Part shown: positions 1-45,000 of the stretch, one piece after another
Layout of the letters: every line of letters starts with the position of its first letter
How positions within the stretch are numbered: the stretch's first letter is position 1
Assembly: GCA_009760855.2 (NCBI GenBank)
Contig: WPIO01000010.1
Span: 7,239,501 to 7,303,500, forward strand
DNA length: 64,000 bases
Direction of reading: 5' to 3'
Source of the DNA: Cristatella mucedo
Taxonomy: Eukaryota; Bryozoa; Phylactolaemata; Cristatellidae
The notes under the pieces: model-generated
What the model was told of the DNA's origin: nothing
What the model saw: only the letters and a program-made list of their open reading frames with translations
Databases searched by the model: none
Program-made: the position numbers and the translations under genes

Positions 1-414
1 GTCTCAGCATCCCCATCTCTCCTCTTCCCCCTTCCCCAGAGAGCTGGCTCACTTGCTCAGTCAGTTCAGCCGTCAGCCTTTGTGAGTTATTGAGCAGTGG
101 GTGGCTTAAGAGCCGAATGCTGCCCCACTTGTGCCAAGCTTGTTTCGAAGCCTCTCTCTGGCGATGCCCCTCTCAGAGCAGCAGCCAACCTCCCTGATAT
201 TTGTCGGGCACCAGTGCAAGTCTGACCGATCAGCCTACTGTCTTTGCCTCACCCGAATGTCGGCTCGGCCAGCCACGGTGCCTTGCATGAGGTTGACCCT
301 GAACATTCAAGCTCTGTGGCAGCTCTTTGCTGCTGCCTGGCAAGCTGCAAGTACGTCTCTTGCTCGTTGTGTGCGCATGTGCTCATTTGCACCGTTCGTT
401 CAATGGGCATTCGT

Positions 415-592
415 GTGGGGTGATTGGGCCTTGATAGCCCTGGACGTAAGGTGCTTGCTTTTCACGATCGAGGTTGTGGGTTCGAGTCCTTCAGTGGCCG
501 ATCCTGTGTTGCCAACTGCAAGCAGTGGTGCTGGCCGTTCAGGCTTCTGCCACTATACTAATGAGGCTGTTAAATCAGCTATGTTTATTATT
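415..592 (+). repeat. SINE-A copy 1 (tRNA-derived)
   Basis: The Pol III B box ggttcgagtcc lies at 479-489. It is followed by the body shared with other copies: a ggccgatcct block, ccaactgcaagcagtggtg, and a 3' end of tactaatgaggctgttaaat. Confidence 0.8.
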
Positions 593-2165
593 TATTATGT
601 GATAGGTGTGTGCATGCCTGTCGGTCGCGTGTGGGTGCGCTGAGGCATGCTCTTTTTGTCATCCATTCTCTTGTGGTGGTCGGCCTTTTTCTCATTCAGC
701 TGCTGTTCGATACGGTCTGTTGAGAGCTTTGAGCTGTGCTTGGTTCCGTATAAGGGCAGAGACAAGCCCAAACTTGTGCTGCCCAGCCGCCGGCGGCTGC
801 CCATGCACAGTGGCAGCTGACCGGCTACTTGCCCCACGGCTGCGACTGATGCAAGGTTTCGATGGTCTATTGTTTATGACCGGGGTTCTGAAGCCGTGCT
901 CGTATATTTAGACCAGTTACGGTGGGTCTGAGCCTGACACAGTTGGTGCTAAGTCAATCGGTGTTGTGCCCATGCCGTCTGAGTGACTGCCCATGCCGTC
1001 TGGGGCTTGCCTGCCCCTTTCTGCTTGCCCTTGGCTGCACCCATTGGCACGTTTCTCCGAAGTTAACTGAGTCGGAGTGGCCGCCATCCTTTCCAGCCCG
1101 GCTGGCTGCAACCTCTGTGTCATCACCGGCAGTGGGGAGCGAGCATCTCCTGCTGCATGCATGTGTCGCCATCGTTGGTCGCCTCTTTGGCTCCGAGTGC
1201 TGTGGCACTCCTGTTGTGTTTGAGACATGCTCAGCCAGAGCCAACAGCAAAGCCCTCCCCACCCCCAGTAGGAAAGTTTAGGGGCACACTCGGCTTACCG
1301 TGCAGCGTGAGGGGTTAAGGGATCAAGGACTCGAGCACCTAGGTGACACCCTGCTGCTGAGACGTCGCTTCTGTTGACCGTGGCTCGATTATTCTTATAC
1401 CCTGAGCCTGCACATTAAAGCATGCTCTGGTTATCTATCGTACTTGTTTTTGTGTGAAGGAGTGGTGGCCGGGCTTCTCGTTCTTTGCATATTCGGCTGC
1501 TAAAAGTCCTTAACGCCGACTCTTGGCCGATGGAAGAGCAAGTTCAGAAATTGCTTTTTGTCTGGTTACAATGATTGTTAGAGTAATGCTCTCTCTCTCC
1601 AGCTATTCTTGGAGCTGAGCCCACCCAACTTATTCTTGAAACAGCATTAAGCCGAAAAAGTCACTCATGTAGGCTGCATCGCTCGTTGTTTCTTCGAGTT
1701 GATGCCATCAATGGAAATTGCGTTGGTGTTTTCCGAGTGTGCCATCGATGCGGTGACATAACCCTTTTCTGCGTCGGCTCTTGCTCATGCCGAGTCGGCT
1801 CTTGCTGTCAGCAGTTGATCGTGTAGGTGCTTGCTCGCCGGTTGCAGTGCCGTGTTGTCATAACACGTGTTTGGGTTGCCAGTGCCCCGCACGACGCACG
1901 GCTTCTTTTTAATTCAGAAAGTTGGCAATATCTATCTACGGTGCAAACTAGATGTCATTCTTCTTCTCCAACCGCCACACAACTCTCGGCTACCTCTTTT
2001 CCTGCTGCCAGCGCCATCTCAGTGAGGCTACATTTTCCGCTGGATATCTGTGCTTTCTAACAATCTTGCTTGCTGTGTTACCTCCACGTGAGAGTTTTCC
2101 CGTCCCATTTGCTGCTAGAACAGAACAGGGCGCTTGTGCTTCATGCTCATGCCTGCAGCTGCCCT

Positions 2166-2166
<1 letters not shown>

Positions 2167-2253
<87 letters not shown>

Positions 2254-2341
2254 GTCTCATTCTCCACTCTTTCCTCCTCTCTCTCCCCCCTCTCTCTCTC
2301 TCTCCCTCCCTCGCTATCCTTTCTCTCCCCTCTCTCTCACA
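2167..2341 (+). repeat. (CT)n microsatellite, pure then compound
   Basis: About 69 bases of pure CT are followed by interrupted CT/CCT. The open frames across it are artefacts of the repeat. Confidence 0.97.
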
Positions 2342-2830
2342 CACTAGCTGGAGCAATGGTCAACTTGATCGAGAGAGAAAGAGAGTCAGAGAGTGCAGTG
2401 CACAGGCATAAGACGAGAGAGAGAAGAATCGAGACAGGTGGTAGAGAGAGGAAGTGAGAGAGCATACGAGGAGGGAGACCGTGCGGGTCACTGCCTGAGA
2501 GCTTGCATTATAATGGTAAGTAGTAATGCCTAAGATGTGCTAGCTTGTTTGTATTCACTTCAATTGTTCGGGCTCAGTGGCCCTGTAGGTCTGAGTTGAA
2601 CACACTGTTCTGTTCTATGCAAAACAGGGATGCCCCGTTAATGGAAAGTAAATAGCATAATCAATAGGTTGGTGCATGCCATTCTAGGACAGCAATCCCA
2701 TTCATTAATGATCGGTGTACGTTTGCTGCCTACTCGGTCCGACCTAAGAAGGACAGGTCCAACTGTTGTAGAAGTGGTTGGGGGGCTGTCATGAGCACAT
2801 GCATGGAGGGTGAATTAAAGAGACAGTATG

Positions 2831-2880
2831 CGTTGTTGCTGCTGCTGCAGTCGCTGCTGCTGCTGCAGTCGCTGCTAGTA
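2831..2880 (+). repeat. CTG triplets with internal duplication
   Basis: Two copies of a tgctgctgctgcagtcgc block lie in tandem. Confidence 0.8.
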
Positions 2881-3407
2881 CACTAGCCTTCAGGTTGCTT
2901 CCCCTAAACTGCCGGCTTGTCGACCCAGTTTTTGGTGTGTGTTAGGCCACTTTCCCGAACTGTGTGCGCAGGCAGCTGCTGGTACCTGCCTGCCCTGTTT
3001 CTACCTGCCAGTTAACGAAGCTCTTGTGCTGGAATGGTTCTTGATTTCTCTGCCTTAAGGAAAGCCTTTGGACTCTTGCCTGCTGTTCTCCGGATAGTTT
3101 CTTTCAAGGAATCCTGGTCACTCTCTAACTCCCCTCCCCCTTCAACTGCCCCCCTCGAAGCTTGTGCCAGGTACCAGGAATGGCAGCAGCTGTTTTAAGG
3201 AGTAACGTGGGGGGGTTGGACCAACTTGCACTCTACTGTTTGCGTGCTGGGCCTGATGCAAACTGTTTGGCTGTACTTCCCGTTCCTCAGTTATCGATGT
3301 TGCTGGTAGGTGTGTGCCAAGCAGCAGCAACAGTCGCCAGCTGCTGTACAGCTGGCCATGTAAGAGGCTTGCTCGTTGGCTACCTGCATGCTGCACCTTC
3401 GTCTGCC

Positions 3408-3408
<1 letters not shown>

Positions 3409-3496
<88 letters not shown>

Positions 3497-3499
3497 CGT
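3409..3499 (+). repeat. (TG)n microsatellite ending in CG repeats
   Basis: About 80 bases of TG followed by an alternating cgcgcgcg run, 120 bases before the first recognised KDM3 exon. Confidence 0.97.
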
Positions 3500-3620
3500 G
3501 TGCGCTAGCACGTGTGATCTCGCCGGTGACTGAAGAGGCTGACCGAGTGGACGGACAGCAGCTGCTTGCCCCGACTAGGCACAGCTGCTCAGCCAGCTCC
3601 CCTTTCTTTCTCAAAACCAG

Positions 3621-35284
<31,664 letters not shown>

Positions 35285-37533
35285 CAGAATCGAAAATGCC
35301 TGTTATCTCATATTATTGCTTCCTTTCCCTGGAAAGGGTTCGACAGCTTCGTTAGCCTTGTAATCTATTTGATACAGTTCATGCATTTTTTGCATGTATG
35401 ATTATGACTTGCATTTAACACATGCAGTTTTCTTACCCAGACTCGTCTAATTTTTGGTGGTTGCCCTGCTGTAACGTGTAGAGATGCACGTTTAAGCCGA
35501 ATGCAGACTGCATAAATCTACTACCAGACCCGTCCAAGGGCTTCCTCCGCTTTTGCCGGAGTTCGTTATTTCATAGTGGTGACAGCCTACCGTTATTTGT
35601 CACACTTCTTCAGTATATCATTGCCGCCAAAGTAGTGTCACAACATTGCAGCATGGATCGGTGCTTTTACAGCAATCGCCTGTAATTATTGTATGGCAGG
35701 TTTTAATCGCTGAGCCAGCCAGGCACGCTGCTCTCGGGATTGCAATGTGTTGTAATTCCACTTGTACATACCCTGACAATTATTTTTGTATAACAAGCAA
35801 GATGCATTCTTACTATTTCGGGATATTGCATCCAGCTGCAAAAACAGCAGTTAATACAAAGGCAGGTAAATTCTCATTTGCTTATTTGTCATGTTCCACA
35901 GTCGGTGGTATAGTGCAGGCATACTTCCTCAAGATTGACAGGAGCCTGCACGGGGTATTCGACACCATATGGAGTATAGACATGAAAATGCATCTCCTGG
36001 ATGCAGCAATCTCATTGTAGCCAATAGGACACTTCAAAAGCTAATTTCATTACGAGAATGATCATGCAAGTAATTACATTATTTTAGAGCAGCCAGGTCT
36101 CGGATCAATGCTAACAAAAGACAAAAATGAAGGTGTGCCTTTTTTAAATCAAGATGGAAGGTCACCCATGGCAGATCCTGGGGTGTATGTTAAGTCCCGA
36201 TTCTGGATCGTGGAAAGGAAATAGGAGGCCAAGATTGTATTCACCAAGTGATCGCGATTTAAGCTGTTTGTGCTTTATAGCTTACTTTTCGTACTGGCAG
36301 AGTCGCACTTACACAGTACAATTATGGAAAGATTTGTAAAGCTGGCTTACACAGTCCATCTTGCTTCTGTCGTACTCGGTTCTCCCCCCCCCCGTAGGAG
36401 TCTCCACGCGGTCGGTTTACAATCCATCTTGGTTGATCTAGATGCCTACTAGCTACGCCCCAGAGCGATGGGAAAATTGCTTTCGTTAGGAAGGTAGGAA
36501 ATGGCCTTCAGCGTTACACGTCCGGATGAATTCAACCTTCCCACAATAGCCGATATCACTAGCCGCCACCTCATGATCTGATTCCGTTATGAAGAAGAGC
36601 TCGTAGTAGCCCATAACCAGGGGCTATACTGGAACGCATCGATAATTTCGCTGGCTAGATTGTCGTCATGCCATCAAAGCAGTGAAGAATTCGTGCCCTT
36701 GACGGTGTAGGGGCTCGTGCGTACGATGGCGTGATGAACGTTGCCCCCCACAAGCGAGTTGTGGTGTTGAAGACGACAGCTGTATTGTATCATACGCAGG
36801 CAACACAAGCATGTGAGCGAACATACGGATCTAGAAGTCTTCGTGGAAGCAGCTACAGAGAGCGCGGAGAAAAGAGAAGAGAAAAAGAGGGAGAGCTAGT
36901 GGATAGCGTACACACAGGCCGGTGGACAAGCAGATAGTTCCTTGCTGCAGGACTAGCGGATCACACGACCACCGCTGACCCGTTCCAATTAAATCCAGCT
37001 TAGTTAGCCGATACTGTCCAACTGCAGCGCCTGAGGAGGTAGTACACAGCGCGCCCGTCGACCGGGCGGAGTAGTAATGAGTCCGGCTGGGGCGGAACAG
37101 CATGGTCGGCGTGATCACGCTGACAACGGCACCTGTGACAAGTCACTTGTTCAGTCTTGGCCAAAATGTCCTTATTTTCGATCATTCTTCAATCCATTTT
37201 AGAACGTCTCCCTAGTTTGGGTGACGTATGCACCAATAACTGAAGTGAGACTGAAACAGCAGAGAATGGCCGTGTAAACAGGGCTCAATTAAATAACCAC
37301 AGTGGATGTCGCAGATCAAACCTCCACCAACCAAGAGTATCAAGGTACAGTTGCAGAGCGCTACGCATGACATATTAGGACACCAAAAAGTGGTATAATT
37401 AGAGCAGACAATATTAATCTTAAGAGTATATATTTCGGACATTAAAAGTGCAGACTAGATTCCTCTCAAATTTGTGCACCTTCGTACTATTTACTTAGCC
37501 TCGTTCTCATTCTGTGAGCATCCAACTTCCGGC
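35285..37533. other. Intergenic region between KDM3 and CHMP3
   Basis: Holds the KDM3 3' UTR (end not determined) and the CHMP3 promoter. No transposon was recognised. A C run lies at 36386-36394. No TATA box could be assigned. Confidence 0.6.
37526..37532 (+). promoter_or_regulatory. ETS-like CTTCCGG at CHMP3 start
   Basis: CTTCCGG lies one base before the CHMP3 ATG. ETS-type motifs are common in housekeeping promoters and 5' UTRs, but a single 7-mer may be chance. Confidence 0.25.
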
Positions 37534-37578
37534 ATGGGTCTCTTTGGCAAAAGTAAGGGCCCAGATCCCAAAGAACAG
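37534..37578 (+). CDS. CHMP3: CHMP3 exon 1
   Basis: Fifteen codons beginning [15 protein letters not shown], the family start, with donor gtaagt at 37579. The ATG is preceded closely by an ETS-like CTTCCGG. It is far too short to be noticed as an open frame alone. Confidence 0.95.
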
Positions 37579-38112
37579 GTAAGTCGCTCTAATGAGGTAC
37601 TACACCTTTCCCCAAGAGAGATATATGCTATCTTTTTTCACGCCGCTATGCAGACACGTGCAGCTAACCGAAGGCCACTTGCTGCCTATTTCGCGAAGCA
37701 GCCGAGCAGTTCAGCCAGTCCTGACTCGCCCATCTTAAGTGTGTCTGATGTTGTGTATCATCCAAGTTCCCATTCTAAATCTTCAGTGGGCCTCAGTTGT
37801 CGTATTCTAGCTGATCGACTCTCGGAATGGTTTTTTGGTGTCATTCGGCAGTGGACAAGCTCGGTCGTCGAGCTTTTGTGCATGCCACCATAGCTAGTCG
37901 TAGTGGTAGTAGTAGTACTAGTAGTGGCTCTAGTAGCTGTACAGTCATCATTCTCTAAATGCATACGATCAATGGTATCAAAAAAACATGTTTATAGAAT
38001 GCATGCATTTGGGCAATGCAAATGTTGTGCAGTAGAACCTGTTTTTTTTCGACTCGCAGTGAGCCCTTTTACTTGGTTATTGGGTATTGGCTTATTAGCT
38101 ACATCGTAGCCA

Positions 38113-38151
<39 letters not shown>

Positions 38152-41100
38152 GGCCATTATTTATTTACTGGCCATCCCTTAATGTTATCTTAGATGTTAT
38201 ATAATGTTATCCCTTATGTTATCTTAGAACGCCAACTCATCTGCCATACCTGTATTTGATGCCTACTGAAGCCTATGGAAATCAAATTGCTTGCCGTACT
38301 GTCCTTTTTTGTGGGCTCGCCTGACGCTGGGTGCCAGGGTTCCGGATTAAGAAATACATGTAGGGGTTTCGGCAGCGGTCAAATAAAGCAGCACATTGAA
38401 TTTAACGAAAACAAGTAGCACATGCACTAGACAGTCTTGTCTGTACGTTATATGACGAAAGTTAAATTGACGAGAAACCACGGTCAACCCCCGGCTCGGG
38501 TCCTACTTGGTTTCCATCTCTTTAGCCCTGCGGTAGCTTGAGCGCTTAACAGCTTTTAATTTAGCTGCTTTGCTGGATGTATAAATACTGGAAATTAAAA
38601 GGTTGGCTGAATTAACTGCCTCATGTATATAGCAGCAGAACAGCCTTAATGGCTATTATCAGCACTTGCAGTAGGCAATAAAGGATTGCCCACTGCAAGA
38701 TTTAAACCCACGACCTGGGTCGTGAATAGCTTACCCTAGGCTAAGACCCAGGCTATTACTGAACCATTCTAAATTTCTTTGGTTCAGACATAGTCTTAAT
38801 AGCAACCCTGATTCAACCGAATTCATCGTCTCTGGGTTTAACTGCATCTTCAACTGACCCTCAGATCTTTAGGGGACTGTGCCTTAGGTTCCTAAGCACC
38901 TAAAGCTTGGAACTCGGTACCAACTGATATCAATCTGTGCTGGTGGTAAAAAGCCGTACAGGTAGCAAAGCTTATCTTGGGTGGTTGCCTAAAAAATGCT
39001 TTTGAAACTCGAAAAGGGCTCCTGAAAACAGGCTTCCGTTTAGTTTTTTGACTCCCAAGAGTAATAATAATATTACATTTGTAGTGCCCTCGGAGAACTG
39101 AATCACTCTCTGGGCACTTTATGGATACTGCATATAAAGCATTTTTACCAAATGTTTGTTGCTAACATCTGCAAGTAGCAGGCATAGTGTAAGCAGGTTC
39201 ATGCACATGAAAGAATGCAGCTGAGTGAGATACCCTCTATGGAAGGATTCGCTATTAGATACTAGGCAAACTGCCGTGACAAGTCATACTAGTCGTTGTT
39301 CAGATCGACATGTTCCTTGGTGGTCTAGCTCTTATTTACCTGGTTGAATTGCCATGGCAATACCAGCCCCTCAGGCTCAGCTCCTCCTCTAAGATATTAG
39401 GAAGGGAGGGCCAACTAGCAAAGGAGGCAACTCATCGCACTTGACCCCTTGCAGCGACCCGAAGGCTGGGGTGGGCCATCCCGGTTCACCTCTCAGCCTT
39501 CCTTTGTACAACTGCTTGCAGAGGAGTTCTACGAAAAGAGACCTCGTCGATATTTAACAGTGCATCAGCCATGAGTCGAGTTTAATGTCGTTAATGGTCT
39601 TCCCTTATTCTTCGGTGGTTTTAAACCGTCTACTCCCTTTCATGTTTAACAACCGTTTAAAACGTTCCCTCCCAGTGGCTTGCCTGAGTGCCACTTGCTT
39701 TACGGCCACAGCTCTGGTCCCTGGGCCACCTCGGTGGCTTCATTTTTTCGGTAGGGGCTGGTGGAGGAGTTGATGCTGCCCGGTAACTCGATAAACAATC
39801 CTCATTCTTCTGCAAGCACTTCGGCAGCAGCAGCGCCTAGATTTTACTGAGGGCAGCTTTCTCTAACAGCCAACTGGGTGCTGTTTGCTGCACTCTTTAT
39901 GGATAGCCCGACCTTCGAAGACTATTTCATGGTTTGCTATGCTCTGTGGTACACCTATTTAGGACAGCATTTAGTGGGTCCCTGTGATTCGTCCTTTATG
40001 TGCTTATGAGTGCTGACACTGTGCATGCTGCCACTAACCACGCTTGCAAGCTGACCCTGTGCGAGAGAATGAGAGAACCATGTTATTCGTGCTGTTTATC
40101 AAGCATGATACCACTCACCATTCATTCGCATTTCTCTCTGCAGCAAATGTAAAGCGCCTAGAAAGAGATTGAGTTCTCTCAGGGTGCTTTATCAAGTGTA
40201 TTATTATTATTATTATTATAAGGTTTCTCTTAGTATTTCTACAATTATGGTCCGACATGCAGATAGATATTTTGTAGCATTTTTGGTTCTGACATAAGTT
40301 TAGCCCGCGTGAGACCTGTAGGAATTTGCTAATATTTTGCAAATAAAGCAAATATTAGCCAAATAGGCTGTTTCAAATATACAAGCACTTGCTATTCCAT
40401 CAATTGCACGAACTATGTGTTCCTGCTTCATGTGTATATGCATAGGCAGCAAATGAGGGCTCCGGTTTTTGCTTTGTTGGGGGCTCAAAGGGTTGGTGGC
40501 TGTCGTGAAGGTGTGGCAGGTGAATGGTTCGGCAATGGTTTGCCATGCGGCTGCTTGGCATTCCACCGTATAGCCTTGTGAAGACGGACTCTTCCGGTCT
40601 TTCTTATCATCTTGCGATTTTGATTTAGGCGTCGTATTGCTGCTGTCAGTTTATTGTGCATAGCCAATGTGTTGATACTTGTTGAAGATGGTGTAATGGG
40701 CGCCTCCTGTCTGGCCTAGCCTGGCCTGCACTTTCATGCTTTGTCACTGTTAAGTGTTTCGAAGCTCGACAAAGTTATGGCTGACGTGCAAACTTACAGG
40801 ATTGCTCCATTTCAGTTTCTTGCCATGTAAGAGTGTTCAGCCTCAATTCGGTGTATGCCTTGCCAACGTGCACCAGTGAGTTGATTTCGTGGTTTTCGAT
40901 GTTGTCCTGCCACTCGGAATATCTGCTGAGTACTAAGACATTGTTTCCCTAGTTTTTACACTCGACTCGCAATAAATATGCTCCCAAAGCCTGGAACTCA
41001 CTACCGGCATAGGTTACAACGTCCCCTGACATGACATTTAAAAAGAAGCTTAAAACGCACCTGTTTATTGCAGTATTTGGTAGATCTTTGTGATTGGTCC

Positions 41101-41988
41101 TTTGTGTGCACGTTCCTGCTTCTATGCCTGCTGCTTGCGGATGTTACCACCAAACATTTGGTAATGCTTTCTATACAGCATCTGTAGAGTGCCTAGAGAG
41201 AGATTCCATCTTGACTTCTGTAACTCACTGCTTGCCGGCCTACCGGCATGTGCAATCAAGCGATTACAGCTGGTGCAAAACTCCACAGCTAGGCTTGTCT
41301 GTCGTGAGCATCGCAGTTGCCACATCACACCACTTCTCGCCGACCTGCACTGGCTACTAGTCAAGCAAAGGATCGTCCAAGATTTTTTCACTCACTTTTA
41401 GGTCACTTCATTCTTTGGCTCCAGCCTATCTCTCAGATCTACTCCCCCACCAGGCCAAGCATAGTACCACCCACTTTTCGGAATCCAACAGTTTACCAAT
41501 ACCTCGTACAAACCTCAAATCCTTTGGAGACCGTGCATTTAGTTCGTATGCTCCCAAAGCCTGCAACTATCTCCCGACTTGCGTCAGAACATCCCCTGAC
41601 TTGACCACATTTAAAAAGAACTTAAAAACACCTATTTAGGACAGCATTTAGTGGGTCCCTGTGATTTGTCCTTCATGTGCTTATGCGTGCTGACACTGTG
41701 CATGCTGCCACTAACGACATTTGCTTGCTGACCCTGTGCATGTCACTCCTACCCATGTTATTCGTGTTTATCAAGCATGATATCACTCACCATTCAATCG
41801 AGCTTCCCTTTCCAGCAAATGTAAAGCGCCTAGAAAGGGATTGAGTTCTCTGAAGGCGCTTTATCAAGTGCATTATTATTCAGTTCTCTGATGTTATACA
41901 AATGTATCATTATTATTTAACCTTAATCTTTTCCCACTTGCTATCTGTGTATCACTGTGTATCATGTCTCTTTCCATTTTTCTCTCTT

Positions 41989-42078
<90 letters not shown>

Positions 42079-45000
42079 ATTCATCTTTGTCTCTTATCTC
42101 TTTCTGTCTGTCCTATTGGTGTCACTCACTCACTCCTCTCTTGTCTCTCTCTTTTTCTTTTGTCTATTATTTTCTCTCTTTCTCTCTCCTCTTTCTGTGT
42201 CCTTCTGTCACTATCCTTCTCTATGCATTACGCCATTTTAGTAGATATGGTTAGTGGTGCCAAAAGCCCTCCTCTATTGTGTAGTTGGGCGAGATAGCTA
42301 AAACCCGGTGCTGCCAGCATGCTGGTTGACGTTTTGCCGTTGGTCTTTATAACAGGTCTTACAGTTGATTTACTTGCTAAATCTTGGTTTTCATTTCTAA
42401 GCAGATTTCACTCAGCTCTGCCTGCCCTTTGATCCTTCTTAGCCTTTGACTACTTCAGACTCGGGCCAATTCCAAGCTGACATTGCCCACTGTCTCACTT
42501 GGGTGGCATATGAATTCCTGAAATTGAATGATGATAAAACCTACCTAACAGTTGTGGAAAAAACCAAGACCCACTCAGAAACTAGAAACCCCTTGCCATC
42601 AAAATGAGCTCGGCTAGCGTTTCTCCTGAAGCCTCCACTTATAATCTAGGATTCCGATTGACCTTGTGCTAGATAGCAGCGTTCAGCACTGAAGCCAAGT
42701 CTCCCCACGAGAATGTCTCGTCTTAGCACAGCACTAAAAACTAGGTCTGTGTCTGTTACGGTGGCTGCATGTCAAAAAGAAGAGGCCATGTCACACTCAG
42801 AGTCAGCCACAGCAGGGAATCCCGTGACAGCCAGATGATTGAACTCACATTGACCAGGTACCGGGTTACTGTACGGTGACTGGTGAGTTATAGTCCACCT
42901 GAAGGACCAACATTCATCATTCCACGGTCAGTGGTGTACACGTATGCAAATCCTCTTATATGTCATGGTGGGTAGGGAAACCATTAAATAGCCTATTTGA
43001 ATATGTGGACGACTGCAAGACCGCATGGCAACAGCAGCGACCCAGTGAGGCAATGAGGTTTGCCCTCCTCTGCAAATATGGATGGAGCTGCCGTTGCTGT
43101 AAGTCTGGGGACGGGGAGTGATGATGGCCGGTCTATGCGCCTGTACATCGGCGGTAGGGCCGAATGTGCATCTCCCAGCTATCCACCTCCACCACCAACC
43201 AATACACACTGAATATCAATTAAAATTACAGCATGCAACGGTATGTGGGATTATTTGTGCAGTTAGACGTGTTGTTTGCCCCAACACGTGCTAGTTCAGC
43301 CGACACTTCTGCTGAAGTGGGTGACAGGTCAAACATTTCGACTCGACCTCGAAAGATTCAGTAGTAAATTGTAGGTGTCAATTTTAATGTAGACCGGAAC
43401 GATGTTACATATTTTTACTCCGAGACCACCATGACAGACAGCAAGTAAGGTGCTGCTTTCAGACAAGACTGTGTCAACTCTTAATGAAGCTAGTCTGGCT
43501 CTTTTGCACAGGTTACACCACTGAGCCAGACCCCTCGAAGGCCGTAGGAGGCCCGGGTTTATACACAGCAAAGTGGTAGCTTCACGTCCTACAAGATATC
43601 CTTGCTATATGCTCAGAAATATCACTAGCACTAGTTTGTGGGTATTTCTTCGGCAAACGAAAGGTTTGTGCTACTTCAAAAAGTGTAATTAGCCAAAACT
43701 TGTATGCTTGCATACGTGAGTTAGAAATGTATTATTATTATTACCGTTAGAGAATTGTGCAGATAAGCCCTGGTTACGGCATTGCCTGTAGCAGTTTCTC
43801 TGCATTTTGACAGTTTATGCCATTAAAGATACATATTTGACGGTACTGGCTTTAGTAGTTGTTGTTGTTGCAGGAGTGTTGCTAGCTGTATTAAGCATGC
43901 TCCTCATAAGCATGCCAGCATTCCGAACTAAGAACCGCTATGCAGGCAGATAGCTTTACTTCAGTTTATCTTACTGACTGTGATGCAAAGCATAGATATA
44001 AATGAATAACCTGCCTAGAAGGAAGCAATGGTATTTGCAAATAGCTAGTAGGATTAGTAGGATGTTCACCCACTTAGGCTTTGATGTTGCTTGAATCAGG
44101 TGGCTGTTGGTTGGGTAATTACCGACGGTTGGTGAGGCTACCTCTGTAACTGGAATTAAGCTGTGCCTGTACAAAGAGTGGTTGACTCATTGTAAAAGGC
44201 ATTGTCAACATTGTAGTTAACTTTGCAATTTCAATTCATTCGACCCATCGGATTGAGCAGTGCTCGAATGTGCTGCTGGATATCTGGCTGCCACCAGGGA
44301 GTCCTAATCAGGCAGCAAAGCCCTGCTATAGGTTATGCAGCTGCCTTCTAAACAATAATGATAGAATAATGGTGCCACCACACATGATGGTAAAAGGTAA
44401 CCGGCTGTTAAGGCTGAGCCAAAAAAACAGCTCAGCCCACAAAGTGATAGCATCATGCTCGCTCTTCACCACCGAGGTCGTGGGTTCGAATCCGGCAGTG
44501 GGCGATCCTTTATTGCCAGCTGCACAAATGAGGCTGTTAAATTATCAGTGATGCATGTGCACATTGATCTGTGTGTGGTTGTGAGTGTGGTCGTAGTATG
44601 GGGCTGGTGGTGCCTGGTCGGATCTAAAGACCGTGTTATTCTTTTTTCTCTTCTGCTGTGTATAGGTCAACCAGTGGACATCTGTCATACGAAAAGAAGG
44701 GTACAAGCTCGACAGGCAGGTTGCAGGTATGCAACTGTTCTCACTGCCCATACCTCAGGATTCGATCGAATGCACCGAGTGCCCCCCACGCAATGCGTGC
44801 CCCCCCCCAAGCAATGCCTGTCCCCACGCAATGCCTGTCCCCACGCAATGCCTGTCCCCCACGCAGTGCATGCCCCCCACGCAGTGTGTGCCCCCCACAC
44901 AGTGCCTGCCCCCACGCAGTGCCTGTCCCCACGCAGTGCCTGTCCCCACGCAGTGCCTGTCCCCACGCAGTGCCTGTCCCCACGCAGTGCCTGTCCCCAC

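Larger units (their letters stand above)
1..3620. other. Non-coding region upstream of first recognised KDM3 exon
   Basis: No exon with KDM3 or other similarity was found. If the missing first coding exon lies before the window, this is intron 1. It holds a SINE-A copy (415-592), a CT tract (2167-2341), CTG triplets (2831-2880) and a GT tract (3409-3499). Confidence 0.5.
37579..44665. other. CHMP3 intron 1, repeat-rich
   Basis: About 7 kb with two SINE-A copies, four LINE pieces, an AT tract and a long CT tract. The segments 37600-38100, 39140-39940 and 42750-44400 show no recognised element. Confidence 0.75.

Noticed and set aside
479-489. tRNA gene at perfect B boxes (also 16970 and 44481)
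   Set aside because: No full cloverleaf or acceptor stem; sequences continue into SINE bodies shared between copies.
131-643. 170-residue frame at the window start
   Set aside because: No recognisable similarity, no splice context, and its end overlaps a SINE.
2513-2515. ATG followed directly by gtaagt as a KDM3 first exon
   Set aside because: Phase would fit, but it would remove the conserved N-terminal block of about 55 residues and there is no other support.
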